Below are positions 1 through 9,848 of a DNA stretch of 64,000 nucleotides, piece by piece. The position numbers were made by a program, and so were the translations under genes. Source of the DNA: Dactylorhiza incarnata (lineage: Eukaryota; Streptophyta; Magnoliopsida; Asparagales; Orchidaceae); the NCBI GenBank assembly GCA_033032865.1, contig JAWHQI010000061.1, forward strand, positions 868,001 through 932,000, written 5' to 3'. Within the stretch, counting starts at the first letter, position 1, and the number at the start of each line of letters is the position of its first letter. The notes below the pieces were generated by a model. It was given only the letters and a program-made list of their open reading frames with translations. It did not search any database and was not told the DNA's origin.

Positions 1-383
1 CCGCGAGGGCATGGTCGGTGGTACTGGGAGGAGCGCTAGTCGGATCCTCATTCGCCTCCCTTGTATTTTTTCCTTTTTACTCTATTCATGGTGCTGGGGA
101 TATCAGACTTTATTTATGCTTGTAATAATTTCCTACCCTGTGCTTTTGCGAATGCTTTATTTCTATTTTCTTTTTCATTTCTCACAACTTGCTTATTTAT
201 GCTGAATGATATAATCTCGTTAAATGTTTTTGCGACTCTTTCGCGTGGCTGTCGAGTGGATGACCACTGGGCATTCGCCATTGATGGGCGAGAGAGGTCG
301 GCTCGGGTTTCGAGGTGTCGGGAAGACGCGATTGCTATTCGCACACCCACTGCCTCGAAAGCCCAAGCGCCATTTGAATCTTC

Positions 384-390
384 TATAAAT
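384..390 (+). promoter_or_regulatory. TATA box of the antisense accessory gene
   Basis: TATAAAT lies 114 bp upstream of the ATG at 504, leaving a leader of roughly 85-90 nt if transcription starts about 30 bp downstream. It suggests the antisense ORF is transcribed from its own promoter and not from an LTR. Positions 1-383 hold no other recognisable feature. Confidence 0.55.
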
Positions 391-503
391 AGGCCGTTCA
401 ACCACCACATTAATTACCTTGCCATCCGCTCCCTCTCTCTCCTTGCGTTAGCACTCGCGCTTCTCTCTTCCTTACTGCTCCCGCCTTCTTCAGCATTCAC
501 AAA

Positions 504-2501
504 ATGGGTGGTGAAGCCGAAGGTAGGGCTAGGTGCGCCAGTGCATTCGCCAACCATGCATTCGACTCCTGCGATCTCTCCGACGAGGCTTACTTGACCG
601 CTGTCGCGGACTACGTTCCGCCGGGATTTCAAGCGCGGAAGCCCGGACCAGAGGACCGTCTAAACACCATCTCGCCCTGTGCTCTTGCGATCCCGCTAGA
701 GCACTTCGAGGTGGGTTTTCGCCTTCCCATCTGGCCGGAACTCCGCCAGACCTTCCGGTACTACAGGGTCGTGCCCGGCCAGCTCAACCCCAACTCCATC
801 GCCATGCTGGTCGGGTACGCGTGCTACCTGCGGGAAGAGGGGATCGAGTTCTCGCTTCCCGTCTTCCGCAAACTCTACACCTTTCGCTGCACCCACGGCG
901 TCTCCTTCTTCTCGGGTCAAAGCCCACTCAAGCACTATGGGCTCCCGAACAAAAACCATGACTGGGTTCGCCGCTTCCTCTTCGTCAGCGGGAGCCTGGG
1001 AAACACTCTTCTCGCCCCGGTGCAGGAGGAGGAGTCAACCTTCCGCCCCCCGACCTTAGGTGGGCACGAGGCCAAACTCCATCAATACATTCTGGAGCAT
1101 GGGATGGACCTCGTCTATCTCCGGCAAAACGTCAATTCACTCCCGCCCGTTCCGCAGGGTGAGGGTAGGTTTTTCGAGATCTCCTCCTTTCCTTTAGGCT
1201 GTGTATCTTACACCATTCGCTAACCCATTCGCGTTCTTGCGTAGGTGTGCGAAGTTTCCCCCTTCATCCGCCGCGACCTCCGGGGTTCTGCGTGCCTCTT
1301 GCGCAAGCCGCAGCGGACGCTTGCCGGGAGGAGCCTTCTTCGTCCAAGCCCAGCGGCCGGAAGCGAAAACCCGGAGCGCTCACTTCATCTTCCTCCAAGA
1401 AGCCAAAAAGTCCTTCCGCCAAGGGGAAGGGAATCTTGGACGAGACCCCAGGGACGAGTGCTCCGACCCAAACCCTGGGGACGGGTGCGCCGGTCCTAAC
1501 CCAGGGGGCAGATGCGCCGGCCCAAACCTTGGGGTCGGGTGCGCCAGACGGGACTGGGGCCACGGCGAGATCGTCGTTGCCGCCGCCTCCGTTGCCCAGG
1601 GACCACCGGAACTTCCCCAGCGGCGAGAAGTACATGGACCCCTCGGGGGCTCCCCTGGTGAAGTGGGATAGGAATGCTAACAGGGTCTCGCTCTCCACCC
1701 TCCATCCGTCGTGGATAGAGAGCGATCTCGCCAGTGGTGAGGCTTACGCCATCGCGTATGCCCTCTATGGCCGAGAAGACACCGAAGTCTATGATGCCGA
1801 GACGACCCAGATTCTCGCTCATGAGAGTGCCAGGGCCATGCTGCGGGCGCTCGAGCTCACGCATATGTCTTCGCGCCGGAGCATCAAACTGGCGCGGAAC
1901 TTGAAGGAGGTCGAGGAGTCCAGGGCTACCGTTTCCGCCGAGGTGCGTGAACTTAAGATAAAACTGGAAGCTGCGGAAACCCTTCTCGCCAGCCGCCCAG
2001 TGGCAGAGGTATATACTTTCCCTTCTCGCGAGTGACCTGTTGCCGATTGATGCACTCTCTTCTTACCACCTATATATGTATGTTTTGTAATATTTTCTTT
2101 TTCTTTTTCAGAATACCACAGTCGCCGAGATGCTTCGCGCGCGGGTGGTCGGCCTTGAGGATGAAGTCCAGTTGGTTAAGGCCGAGGCCCAGCGGTCGCG
2201 AGAAGCCGAGGCCTCGGCACTCGCCCTGGCGAGTAAGGGGCACTTCTACCCCCACCACGAATTGGAGCAGCTGATGCAGGAGAACGCCCAGAGCACCGTT
2301 AAGCATGCGCTGCAGGTGCTGCGGCAGGCTGGGTACCTGAAGGAGGAGGCCGAATGCCTCTCTGCCCGACAGGTCGTCCCCGAGCTCTACATTCCTATCC
2401 CCTTCCCGGAAGACGAGGACGGCCAGCCGCGTGAAGACGCCCTCTTGCAGGATTCGAGCGAAAGCGGTGGGCCTTCTGGCGAGAAGTCTGCCGGCCCATG
2501 A
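504..2501 (+). CDS. Antisense accessory ORF of the Tat element, three exons (gypsy-type 'putative transposase' domain)
   Basis: Exons 504-1158, 1245-2008 and 2112-2501 join in frame to give 602 residues. Intron 1 is GTGAGG...GCGTAG. Intron 2 is GTATAT...TTTTCAG with a pyrimidine-rich end. Exon 1 carries the plant domain seen in accessory ORFs of Tat elements (Pfam 'putative gypsy type transposon'), with a block around residues 70-130 that includes LPIWPELRQTFRYYRVVPGQ. Exon 2 encodes a Ser/Pro/Lys-rich stretch with repeats of the form TxGAPxxTxG. The end of exon 2 and exon 3 are rich in Leu/Glu/Lys and likely coiled coil. The ORF is opposite to gag-pol and downstream of integrase. The function of this family is unknown; despite its name no DDE transposase motif is visible. 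No stop or frameshift interrupts the spliced frame. Intron borders are inferred from sequence only. Confidence 0.8.
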
Positions 2502-2638
2502 GGCAGGCTCTTTGTATTTTGTCCTCTTTTTTATTCTTCATTTTGGGATGTAATCATGAACTGGGCGAGTGCCCTTGAAAAATATATATGGATTACAATT
2601 TTTGTGCTATCTTAATTTTTTCTCATTTGCCGCTATGT

Positions 2639-2830
2639 CTCGCTGGGCTCATTAGGACGCTAGGCCGTAGTGTAACTGCCTTGGCCTCTCGCCGAATGCT
2701 CGATGATGACATAGGGCGCTCTCGACTTTTTCTTCATTCGATACGACATCGCGCTAGGCTCACTAGGACGCTGGGCCGTAATGTAACTGTCTCGACCACT
2801 CGCCGCTGCTCGTTGATGACTTAGGATGCA
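2639..2830. repeat. Degenerate ~110-bp direct repeat
   Basis: Two related units start near 2639 and 2749. Both contain a GGACGCT-GGCCGTA-TGTAACTG block followed by a CTCGCC block. They lie in the untranslated zone between the accessory gene and integrase. Positions 2502-2638 and 2831-2980 show no gene. Confidence 0.6.
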
Positions 2831-2980
2831 TCGCTCTTTTCAACTTCCCACCACCGAGTGAACCTTCGGATCATTCGCGCATCCCGGGGTTTCGCTTAGG
2901 TAGTCATGAAAGTGGGGTGAGGTCATCTTTCCGGCGCGCGGTCTATGCGAGTGCTCTTGAGGTTGCTTTTTTGTAGACTT

Positions 2981-3513
2981 AGAACCTGCCACCGAGTGAG
3001 CCTTCGGACCTGCCAGCTAGGTGAGAGCCTGGACAGCGGGTCTGCTCGGGGCTATTTTTTCTTTCACATAGAACCTGCCACCGAGTGAGCCTTCGGACCT
3101 GCCAGCTAGGTGAGAGCCTGGACAGCGGGTCTGCTCGGGGCCATTTTTTCTTTCACATAGAACCTGCCACCGAGTGAGCCTTCAGACCTGCCAGCTAGGT
3201 GAGAGCCTGGACAGCGGGTCTGCTCGGGGCCATTTTTCCTTTCACATAGAACCTGCCACCGAGTGAGCCTTCGGACCTGCCAGCTAGGTGAGAGCCTGGA
3301 CAGCGGGTCTGCCGGGGCCATTTTTCCTTTCACATAGAACCTGCCACCGAGTGAGCCTTCGGACCTGCCAGCTAGGTGAGAGCCTGGACAGCGGGTCTGC
3401 TCGGGGCCATTTTTCCTTTCACATAAAACCTGCCACCGAGTGAGCCTTCGGACCTGCCAGCTAGGTGAGAGCCTGGACAGCGGGTCTGCTCGGGGCCTTT
3501 TTTCTGGAGCTTT
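2981..3513. repeat. Six-copy 89-bp tandem array in the Tat 3' untranslated zone
   Basis: Units start at 2981, 3070, 3159, 3248, 3336 and 3425. Five spacings are 89 bp or, once, 88 bp owing to a small deletion. Each unit contains CACCGAGTGAGCCTTCGGAC and a GACAGCGGGTCTGC block followed by a T-rich stretch. Units differ at very few positions. Such arrays next to integrase are known in Tat/Ogre elements and can seed satellite DNA. Open frames across the array are repeat read-through, not genes. Confidence 0.95.
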
Positions 3514-3592
3514 CGGAGCTCCACCTACATGTTGCAGCATCATTCTTATACATATGGTTTAAACAAGATATTTTTATTCAAAAACATTGTCA

Positions 3593-5524
3593 TTACATAG
3601 CGTTAGGGATAGAAGCGCTTAAGATCATCACCACTCCATGTGTGGCTGAGAGGTTGGCCCTCCACGTTCTGAAGGCGATACCCCCAGACTTTAGGGCCTC
3701 TTCCACGACATAGGGACCTTCCCAGTTGGGGTTAAGCTTACCTACTGCGGCAGACCTTCCAGCCGCATCGACGTTCTTGAGTACTAGGTCCCCCTTCTCG
3801 AATTGCTTGACCCTGATGTGCTTGTCGAAGTACTTAGCCATCCGCCGCTTGACCTCTTCTTGGCGAATGGCTGCTAGATCCCGGGCTTCTTCGATGAGGT
3901 CGAGGGAGAGCCGCAACTCCTCTTCGTTCCCAGCTCTCCAATCTTCCTCTCCATTTGTGGCGGCCTTTACCCGTGGTGTCATGACCTCGAACTCTATGGG
4001 GATGACAGCCTCGCAGCCGTGCGAGAGCTTGAAAGGGGTCTCCCCTGTGGCTATGTTGGGGGTAGTTCTTAGAGCCCATAGGACTGATGGGAGCTGCTCC
4101 ACCCAGTTGCCCTTCAGATTTTCCACCTTCTTCTTAAGCAGGTTCACGATGACCTTGTTTGCCGCCTCCACCTGCCCGTTGCTCCTGGGATGATGAACGG
4201 ATGCAAACCTGAGGTCTATCCTCAGCTGGCCACAGAAACTGATGAACTCTTCGCTTGCGAATTGTGGACCATTATCCGTGACTATGGCCTGTGGAAGCCC
4301 ATGTCGACAAATGATCTCCCCCCATATGAAGTTGCGGACCACCTGGGAGGTGACCTTAGCCAGCGCCTTGACCTCCAACCATTTCGAGAAGTAGTCGATC
4401 ATGACTAAGAGGAACCTCCTCTGCCCGCTAGCCTGGGGGAAGGGTCCTACCAGGTCCATTCCCCATATGGCGAAAGGCCAGGGTGCCGTGATACTCTTTA
4501 GCCTCTGAGCTGGCATGAGCTGAAGCGGGGCGAATATTTGGCACTTCTTACATTTCTTGGCGAAGGCCGCCGCGTCTTTACTTAGGGTCGGCCAAAAGTA
4601 TCCCTGCCTCATTATTCTTGCCTCCAACATCCTGCTCCCCGAGTGGCTGCCGCACTCGTCGGAGTGAACTTCCTCTAAGATCCTCGGGACCTCCTCCTCT
4701 GAAATGCATCGGGCCAGGAGACCAGAAAGGGTCTTCCGATACAAGTCACCTTCATGGAGCACATAGTAGGCAGACTTGTACCGGAAGCGCCTTTGGTCCG
4801 GAACTTCCTCCGGAAATTTTCCTGTCGTGAGAAAAGTAACGAAGGGATCCTTCCAAGAGGGTCGCTGTTCTATTTCCATGAGCTCACTCTCCTCGATCGA
4901 AGGGCGGAACAAATCTGTCAGGGTCCCTCCGGCTCGGGGGCCGGCCTTGGCCAACCGATCCGCTGGGGTACTCTCCTCACGAGGGATGTGCCTGATGGAG
5001 AAGGTTTTGAAGGTCCCAATGAGCCCCCTTACCTTGGCTAGGTATCTCATAAGTGTTGGCTTTCTTGTCTCGAACTCCCCCTTGATCTGAGAGGCGATTA
5101 CCATTGAGTCGGTGAGGACCTCTACATCCTGGACTCCCAGCTCCGTGGCCAGACGCAAGCCGGCGATCACCGCCTCATATTCCGCCTGGTTGTTGGTGAT
5201 TGGGAAATGGACTACTAGCGTCTGCTCGATCTTCATCCCATGGGGGCTTTCCAACACCACCCCTCCCCCAAGAGAATTTTTTCCTGAGGCCCCATCAACT
5301 AGCAGCTTCCATGGAACATGGTGAGGGGCTTGATCCCCCTCCAACTCGGCCACATAATCTGCCATAAAGTCTGCCACTACCTGCGCCTTCATGGATAGTC
5401 GAGGGACGAAGGTGACGTTGAACTCACTTAGCTCTATTGACCACTTCGCGAGCCTCCCCGAGTGCTCTACCCCCTCGAAAATCTGGCGGAGGGGGTGGTC
5501 GGTCACTACTTGAATTGAATGGTC
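3593..5524 (-). CDS. Tat polyprotein, C-terminal part: end of RNase H, second (archaeal-type) RNase H and integrase
   Basis: This continues the reading frame of the upstream gag-pol ORF past one TAG at 5525-5527. The visible order is the tail of the first RNase H (TDHPLRQIF), a tether, a second RNase H beginning LLVDGASGKN with NNQAEYEAVIAGL and LTDSM, then integrase. Integrase has a zinc-binding HHCC region (CKKCQIF near its end), catalytic GMDLVGPF, TDNGPQF and a downstream E in NGQVEAANKV, and a C-terminal beta domain (FEKGDLVLKNVD...PNWEGPYVV). No chromodomain follows, as expected for Tat. The second RNase H typifies Tat. The frame is open from 5524 to the stop at 3593. Without readthrough of the TAG it would not be translated as part of Gag-Pol. 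Confidence 0.9.
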   Translation of the reverse strand, partial: DHSIQVVTDHPLRQIFEGVEHSGRLAKWSIELSEFNVTFVPRLSMKAQVVADFMADYVAELEGDQAPHHVPWKLLVDGASGKNSLGGGVVLESPHGMKIEQTLVVHFPITNNQAEYEAVIAGLRLATELGVQDVEVLTDSMVIASQIKGEFETRKPTLMRYLAKVRGLIGTFKTFSIRHIPREESTPADRLAKAGPRAGGTLTDLFRPSIEESELMEIEQRPSWKDPFVTFLTTGKFPEEVPDQRRFRYKSAYYVLHEGDLYRKTLSGLLARCISEEEVPRILEEVHSDECGSHSGSRMLEARIMRQGYFWPTLSKDAAAFAKKCKKCQIFAPLQLMPAQRLKSITAPWPFAIWGMDLVGPFPQASGQRRFLLVMIDYFSKWLEVKALAKVTSQVVRNFIWGEIICRHGLPQAIVTDNGPQFASEEFISFCGQLRIDLRFASVHHPRSNGQVEAANKVIVNLLKKKVENLKGNWVEQLPSVLWALRTTPNIATGETPFKLSHGCEAVIPIEFEVMTPRVKAATNGEEDWRAGNEEELRLSLDLIEEARDLAAIRQEEVKRRMAKYFDKHIRVKQFEKGDLVLKNVDAAGRSAAVGKLNPNWEGPYVVEEALKSGGIAFRTWRANLSATHGVVMILSASIPNAM

Positions 5525-8500
5525 CTAGAAGTACGGCCTGAGTTTCCTTGCCGCGACGATCAGAGCGAAAGCCAGCTTCTCCAGGATCGGATATCTGAGT
5601 TCCGCCTCCCTCAAAACTCTACTCACGTAGTAGATGGGAAGTTGCTTCTTGCCTTCCTCCCGGACCAGAACGGAGCTTACGGCCTCAGTTCCGACCCCGA
5701 GATACAAGGATAGGTTCTCCCCCTCCTTGGGGCCCTGGAGCAGCGGAGCCTGGGTGAGTTGCCTCTTCAAGGCTTGGAAGGCCTCCTCGCACTCCTTTGT
5801 CCACTCGAATTTCCGGTTGCCTCGTAATGTTTTGAAGAAGGGGGAGCATTTCTCCCCGGCCCGGGAGAGAAACCTGCTCAACCCCGCAAGCTTTCCCGTC
5901 AAGCGCTGGACCTCCTTGGCATTCCGAGGCGATCCCAGCTCTATGATGGCTTTGACCTTGTCCGGATTAGGTTCTACCCCCAAAGGGGTGAGAAGATGTC
6001 CCAGGAACTTCCCCTTGCTAGCGCCGAACACACACTTCAGGGGGTTCAGTCGCATCTTGTACTTACGTAGGGTGGCGAAGGTTTCCTCGAGGTCTTGTAG
6101 GTGAATGCTCACGCTCTTGCTCTTTACCATGAGGTCATCTATGTAGACCTCCAAGTTCCTTCCCCTTTGCTCTTTGAAAACCCGATCCATCATCTTCTGG
6201 TAGGTTGCTCCTGCGTTTTTCAGCCCAAAGGGCATCATCTTATAGCAGTAGCACCCCTCCCTGGTGATGAACGAGACATCTTTGACATCCGGGGGGTGCA
6301 TCCTGATCTGGTGATAACCTGGAAAAGCATCCAAAAAACTCATCACAGAAAAACCGACGGCTGAGTCAACCAGCGCGTCGATCCGAGGCAGGGGATAATA
6401 ATCCTTAGGGCAGACTTTGTTTAACAGAGAAAAATCAATACACATGCGCCAGCGGCCATCGCCTTTCCCTACCATGACGACATTGGAGACCCAGCCTGGA
6501 TACTGGATCTCCGATACAAAACCTGCTTTGAGGAGCTTGGCCACCTCCTTGCGGACTGGTTCTTCAAGTTTGTCGGCGATGTCCCTCCTCTTCTGCCGGA
6601 TGGGGCGAGCTCCTGGCTCAAGGTTGAGACGATGGCAAGCCACGTCCGCATCGATGCCAGGCATGTCCGCTGCGCTCCATGCAAAGACGTCCACGTTCTT
6701 CTGGATGCACTCCAGCATCCTCCTTTGGTCCTCCGGGCCGAGGCCCCCGCTGATCCGCACCTTCTCCACCCTTCCTGCCTGGGTGGTGACCTCCATCTCA
6801 ACTATCTCTTCTGCCGCTCTCAGCCGAGCCGGCTCTTCCTCCGCTGCATCTTCCTCCTCCATTGATTCAACCCGCTCTCCCTGAGCTATCTCCATCTCCT
6901 CTTCTTGGGTTCTGCCCTCTTCCTCTACTCCTTTCTTTACTTCTTCTCCGGGCCCTTCCGCTTCCCTCATCTCTTCATCCATCTTCTCAGCCTCCGCCAT
7001 CCAAGAGATGGTGTTGACGGCAGTCACATAGCACTGCCTCGCCACCTTTGCATCTCCCCGGATTCGGATCTGGACTCCTCCGCTATGGAACTTTAGGCAT
7101 TGGTGGTATGATGAGGGCACACATCGGAAAGTACTAATGAGAGGGCGTCCGAATATGGAATTGTAGCTGCTCGGAGAGTCAACGATGACAAACCGGCAAT
7201 TCCTGGGGACCCCTCCCAACGTCACCTGGAGGCCAACTCCTCCCTCAACCTCCTTCCTTTCCACGGAGAAACCTAACAGCGGTCCATCCGAGGCCTGCAC
7301 TCTCTTCTTCTCCACCTCCATCGCATCGAAAGCCTTTTTAAAGATTACATTCACCGAGCTCCCGTTGTCCACCAAAATCCGGGAGACCGTGAAGTTTTCT
7401 ATGGCCGTCTGGATCACCAGGGCGTCGCAGAACGGATCCTCATAATCAGGCATGTCCTCCGAGGAGAAGGTGAGCTTCTCTGTGGGGGGCGGGGTCTGAG
7501 AAGTTGACGCGACGTCTCTCCGGAACATCGCTTGGAAACTCTTCTTACGGGAGGCCTCTATCCCAACCCCACCATGAATCACCCCGATTCCCCTTCGAGC
7601 TCCTATATCCGCCCGGTCTTCGCACCGGTCCTCCCCTTCCGGGAACACCTCCTCGATCCTTATCGTCTGCTGCCGTGGTTGACCCCTCTCCCTCATCTCC
7701 AAGAACTCGGGGCAGGTGGCCGTTGCGTGACCCTCCTCCTGATGAAAGTCACAATAGGGCAACGCCAACCTGCCCCCTCTTCCTACTCTTCCTCTTCCTC
7801 CTCTAGCTCCTCGACCTCCTCTTCCTCGACCTACCTCCATAGCCTGCTCCCTTGGGGGGTGAGGGGGTCTGGGGCCTTGCCTCCACCCCGGATTCATTCC
7901 TCCCGCCTCTCTTCCTTGGTACCCCCCTTCCTGACCTCTCGCCGGTCCTTCCTGGTTCCTCCAACCTAGCCGGTTGTTGGGCTCTTGATATCTCCAATTC
8001 CGAGGTGGCCTCTCGAACCCCTGTCCTCTGGGTTCCTCTCTCCTTCTTCCCTCCTGCTGCTTCACCTCGGGCTCGCTCATCTTTGCCAACCTCTTGTAGA
8101 ACTCCGGGTTGGCCGCCTCCCCTTCGATCTCCTCTACTGCTCGCTCCATCAACTCCTCGAAAGACGAAGGAGGTCTTCTCTTCAGGTCCATCTTGAAGAA
8201 CCCATCTCGCAACCCTACTATGAACGCCATCTTGAGGGCGAATCCTGGCACCTCCTGCACAAGGTGTATCTCCTCCTGGAACCTATCCACGTAATGTGCC
8301 AGGGATTCCCCCTCCCTTTGCTTGATCTTGAAGAGATCCTCCGCATCCTTCTTCCTCTTTTTTGACGTCGAGAAACGCAGTCGGAAGCTTCGGCGCAGAT
8401 CATCGAACGCGTAGATGGAACCTGTGGGAAGCTGGTGGAACCAGTCCCTTTCTTTCTCCTTCAGGGTGGTTGCGAAGAGTCGGCATTGAAAAGCATCCGA

Positions 8501-8965
8501 CATGGGAAGGATTGATGTCATGTCCTCAAACCACTGCAGGTGCACGACTGGATCCTCCTTGCCGGTGTAGTAGGACATCTCCGGCCCACGAAACCCCTCT
8601 GGCACTGGGGCCGAGAGGATCATCTCGCAAAAGGGGCTCCCTTCCCCTGCTCGGCGAATGGTCCTCTCGCGCGGAGCCAGCTCGCACACCTCAGCACTCG
8701 CCGGGCAGCTGAACAGCTGCCGCCCGGGAAGATCTCGCGCACTTCCTTCTGCTGGCACCTCCTTCCCCGGCCGCTGCCCCGGTGCGTTCTCGCCGATCTG
8801 CAGGGGCGGAACCACGGGGACTGCCGGGGTCTCGCACTCGCTCCGACCAGCGAGAACTGTCTGCAGGACTTCTCGCTTGAACTTCTCAAACATCTCCAGC
8901 CACTCCCCTGTTGCTGGCGGCTGCGAGTGGCCTGAGTCAGAACCATTTCCCCCATCTCCTGTCAT
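5525..8965 (-). CDS. Tat gag-protease-reverse transcriptase-RNase H polyprotein, truncated by a TAG
   Basis: From the first good ATG (8965) this encodes about 1,146 residues; an in-frame GTG lies 27 bp upstream. Order: a Gag core with a retrotransposon gag domain (WFEDMTSILPMSDAFQCRLF), a long Arg/Gly-rich segment, a C-H-H-C finger (YCDFHQEEGHATATC), an aspartic protease with VDNGSSVNVIF, reverse transcriptase (MCIDFSLLNKVCPKDYYPLP, MPFGLKNAGATYQ, YIDD), and RNase H up to ARKLRPYF. The ORF ends at 5525-5527 in TAG where relatives usually carry Gln. CAG to TAG is a C-to-T change in a CHG context, a frequent outcome of methylated-cytosine deamination in plants. An acidic Glu-rich spacer lies between protease and RT. 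Confidence 0.92.
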   Translation of the reverse strand: MTGDGGNGSDSGHSQPPATGEWLEMFEKFKREVLQTVLAGRSECETPAVPVVPPLQIGENAPGQRPGKEVPAEGSARDLPGRQLFSCPASAEVCELAPRERTIRRAGEGSPFCEMILSAPVPEGFRGPEMSYYTGKEDPVVHLQWFEDMTSILPMSDAFQCRLFATTLKEKERDWFHQLPTGSIYAFDDLRRSFRLRFSTSKKRKKDAEDLFKIKQREGESLAHYVDRFQEEIHLVQEVPGFALKMAFIVGLRDGFFKMDLKRRPPSSFEELMERAVEEIEGEAANPEFYKRLAKMSEPEVKQQEGRRREEPRGQGFERPPRNWRYQEPNNRLGWRNQEGPARGQEGGYQGREAGGMNPGWRQGPRPPHPPREQAMEVGRGRGGRGARGGRGRVGRGGRLALPYCDFHQEEGHATATCPEFLEMRERGQPRQQTIRIEEVFPEGEDRCEDRADIGARRGIGVIHGGVGIEASRKKSFQAMFRRDVASTSQTPPPTEKLTFSSEDMPDYEDPFCDALVIQTAIENFTVSRILVDNGSSVNVIFKKAFDAMEVEKKRVQASDGPLLGFSVERKEVEGGVGLQVTLGGVPRNCRFVIVDSPSSYNSIFGRPLISTFRCVPSSYHQCLKFHSGGVQIRIRGDAKVARQCYVTAVNTISWMAEAEKMDEEMREAEGPGEEVKKGVEEEGRTQEEEMEIAQGERVESMEEEDAAEEEPARLRAAEEIVEMEVTTQAGRVEKVRISGGLGPEDQRRMLECIQKNVDVFAWSAADMPGIDADVACHRLNLEPGARPIRQKRRDIADKLEEPVRKEVAKLLKAGFVSEIQYPGWVSNVVMVGKGDGRWRMCIDFSLLNKVCPKDYYPLPRIDALVDSAVGFSVMSFLDAFPGYHQIRMHPPDVKDVSFITREGCYCYKMMPFGLKNAGATYQKMMDRVFKEQRGRNLEVYIDDLMVKSKSVSIHLQDLEETFATLRKYKMRLNPLKCVFGASKGKFLGHLLTPLGVEPNPDKVKAIIELGSPRNAKEVQRLTGKLAGLSRFLSRAGEKCSPFFKTLRGNRKFEWTKECEEAFQALKRQLTQAPLLQGPKEGENLSLYLGVGTEAVSSVLVREEGKKQLPIYYVSRVLREAELRYPILEKLAFALIVAARKLRPYF

Positions 8966-9001
8966 CGAACCTAGCTTGAGATTTTCCTTCACCAGCTACG
9001 G

Positions 9002-9019
9002 TCCACGCTCACCGCACCA
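9002..9019 (-). other. Putative primer binding site of the Tat element
   Basis: On the minus strand TGGTGCGGTGAGCGTGGA begins 4 nt after the LTR end. It resembles a tRNA-Asp-type primer site, common in Tat/Athila elements, at about 12 of 18 positions by my alignment. Another tRNA is possible. Confidence 0.45.
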
Positions 9020-9023
9020 AAAA

Positions 9024-9775
9024 TGTTGAAACCAGCAACTGGTCTCTTGAGTTCGGACCCACTGGGGGGTGTAGCCGATGCTTATTTCTCCCTCACTAGA
9101 CTCTCTTGATGGTGGATGTGAGAATTGGAATAGACCCAAGGCTGAGGCGAGGAGGTCCCGCCACACACCCGGAAGATCATAGAGAGCTTCCCCTCCCAAA
9201 CCAAAGCTCAACCGGGCACCTTGGAGGGCACTGGCTGCCAACCAAAACTAACCTAGAGGAGAGGATTCTCTAAAATCAGATCTCCTCCAAGGTGCCCTTA
9301 AGGGTCTATTTATAGATTTTTCTAGGCTGGTCTGCAAATAGCATGAATCCGCCTTTTAATTTTACTAACGGCACCCCAAATTGGTCTGCTAACAGCCTAA
9401 CTCCGCTGTTCCGAAGGGCTATTTGCAGCCCACCAGGGGTATCATGGTCATTTCCTCCTCAAATCATCCTGGGCGAATGGTCCGTGAGGGTACCACTCGC
9501 TGGGCACCCGCTTAGCTGGGCGAGTGCCCATTCCTCTGGGCGAATGGTCCGTGAGGGCACCACTCGCCGAATTCCTTCCCTACTGACCTGGGGGCCCTTC
9601 CACCTATCCGAACCTGGCCGAATGATCTGACTGGCCCAGGTCTCGCCAGCTGGCTTGAGGGGCCCACTCGGCGAATACGGGTTGTACAACCATTTTCCAT
9701 TTCAATCTCTCTAGCTTGCAAAAGGACTGCCCTCCTATTTTGACTGCCTATCAAATCCACCTTTTCTATTTTTCA
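9024..9775 (-). repeat. 5' LTR of the Tat element (outer boundary tentative)
   Basis: The plus-strand edge TGTTGAAACC at 9024 gives a minus-strand LTR end of ...GGTTTCAACA just before the primer site. A TATA box lies at 9307-9314. A 20-bp motif, GGGCGAATGGTCCGTGAGGG, occurs twice (near 9473 and 9538). The outer edge is set at 9775 (...TTTTTCA) because duplicated host DNA resumes beyond it. The second LTR is outside the window, so neither boundary nor TSD can be confirmed. Confidence 0.65.
9307..9314 (-). promoter_or_regulatory. LTR TATA box (Tat element)
   Basis: Minus-strand TATAAATA within TCTATAAATAGA, about 290 bp before the LTR end. This is a normal place for the LTR promoter driving gag-pol. 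Confidence 0.55.
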
Positions 9776-9848
9776 AATGCCTTTATTCTTAGAAAGTGGG
9801 TTGAAGTGGAAGGCGCCTCCGTTGGGGTTGCAGTGGAAGTCCAAATTC

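Larger units (their letters stand above)
1..9775 (-). mobile_element. Ty3/gypsy retrotransposon, Tat lineage, 3' end outside the window
   Basis: An LTR retrotransposon read right to left: 5' LTR (about 9024-9775), primer site, gag-PR-RT-RNase H, a second RNase H plus integrase, a tandem-repeat block, then an antisense accessory gene. Gag-pol on one strand and an opposite-strand accessory ORF between integrase and the 3' LTR is the known layout of Retand/Grande-type Tat elements. Dual RNase H and a DNGSS protease motif also fit Tat. The 3' LTR is not in the window. I see only one interrupting codon in gag-pol, so the copy is fairly young. The lineage call rests on domain order and motifs, not on a tree. 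Confidence 0.9.

Noticed and set aside
3106..3543. 145-codon minus-strand ORF over the 89-bp array
   Set aside because: It is repeat read-through: the peptide repeats every unit and ends with the array, with no family match.
7504..7969. Plus-strand ORFs (100-145 codons) opposite the Tat gag
   Set aside because: They mirror the Arg/Gly/Glu-rich gag linker on the other strand; no own signal.
9002..9019. A firm tRNA-Asp primer assignment for the Tat element
   Set aside because: Only about 12 of 18 bases agree, so the tRNA species is left open.
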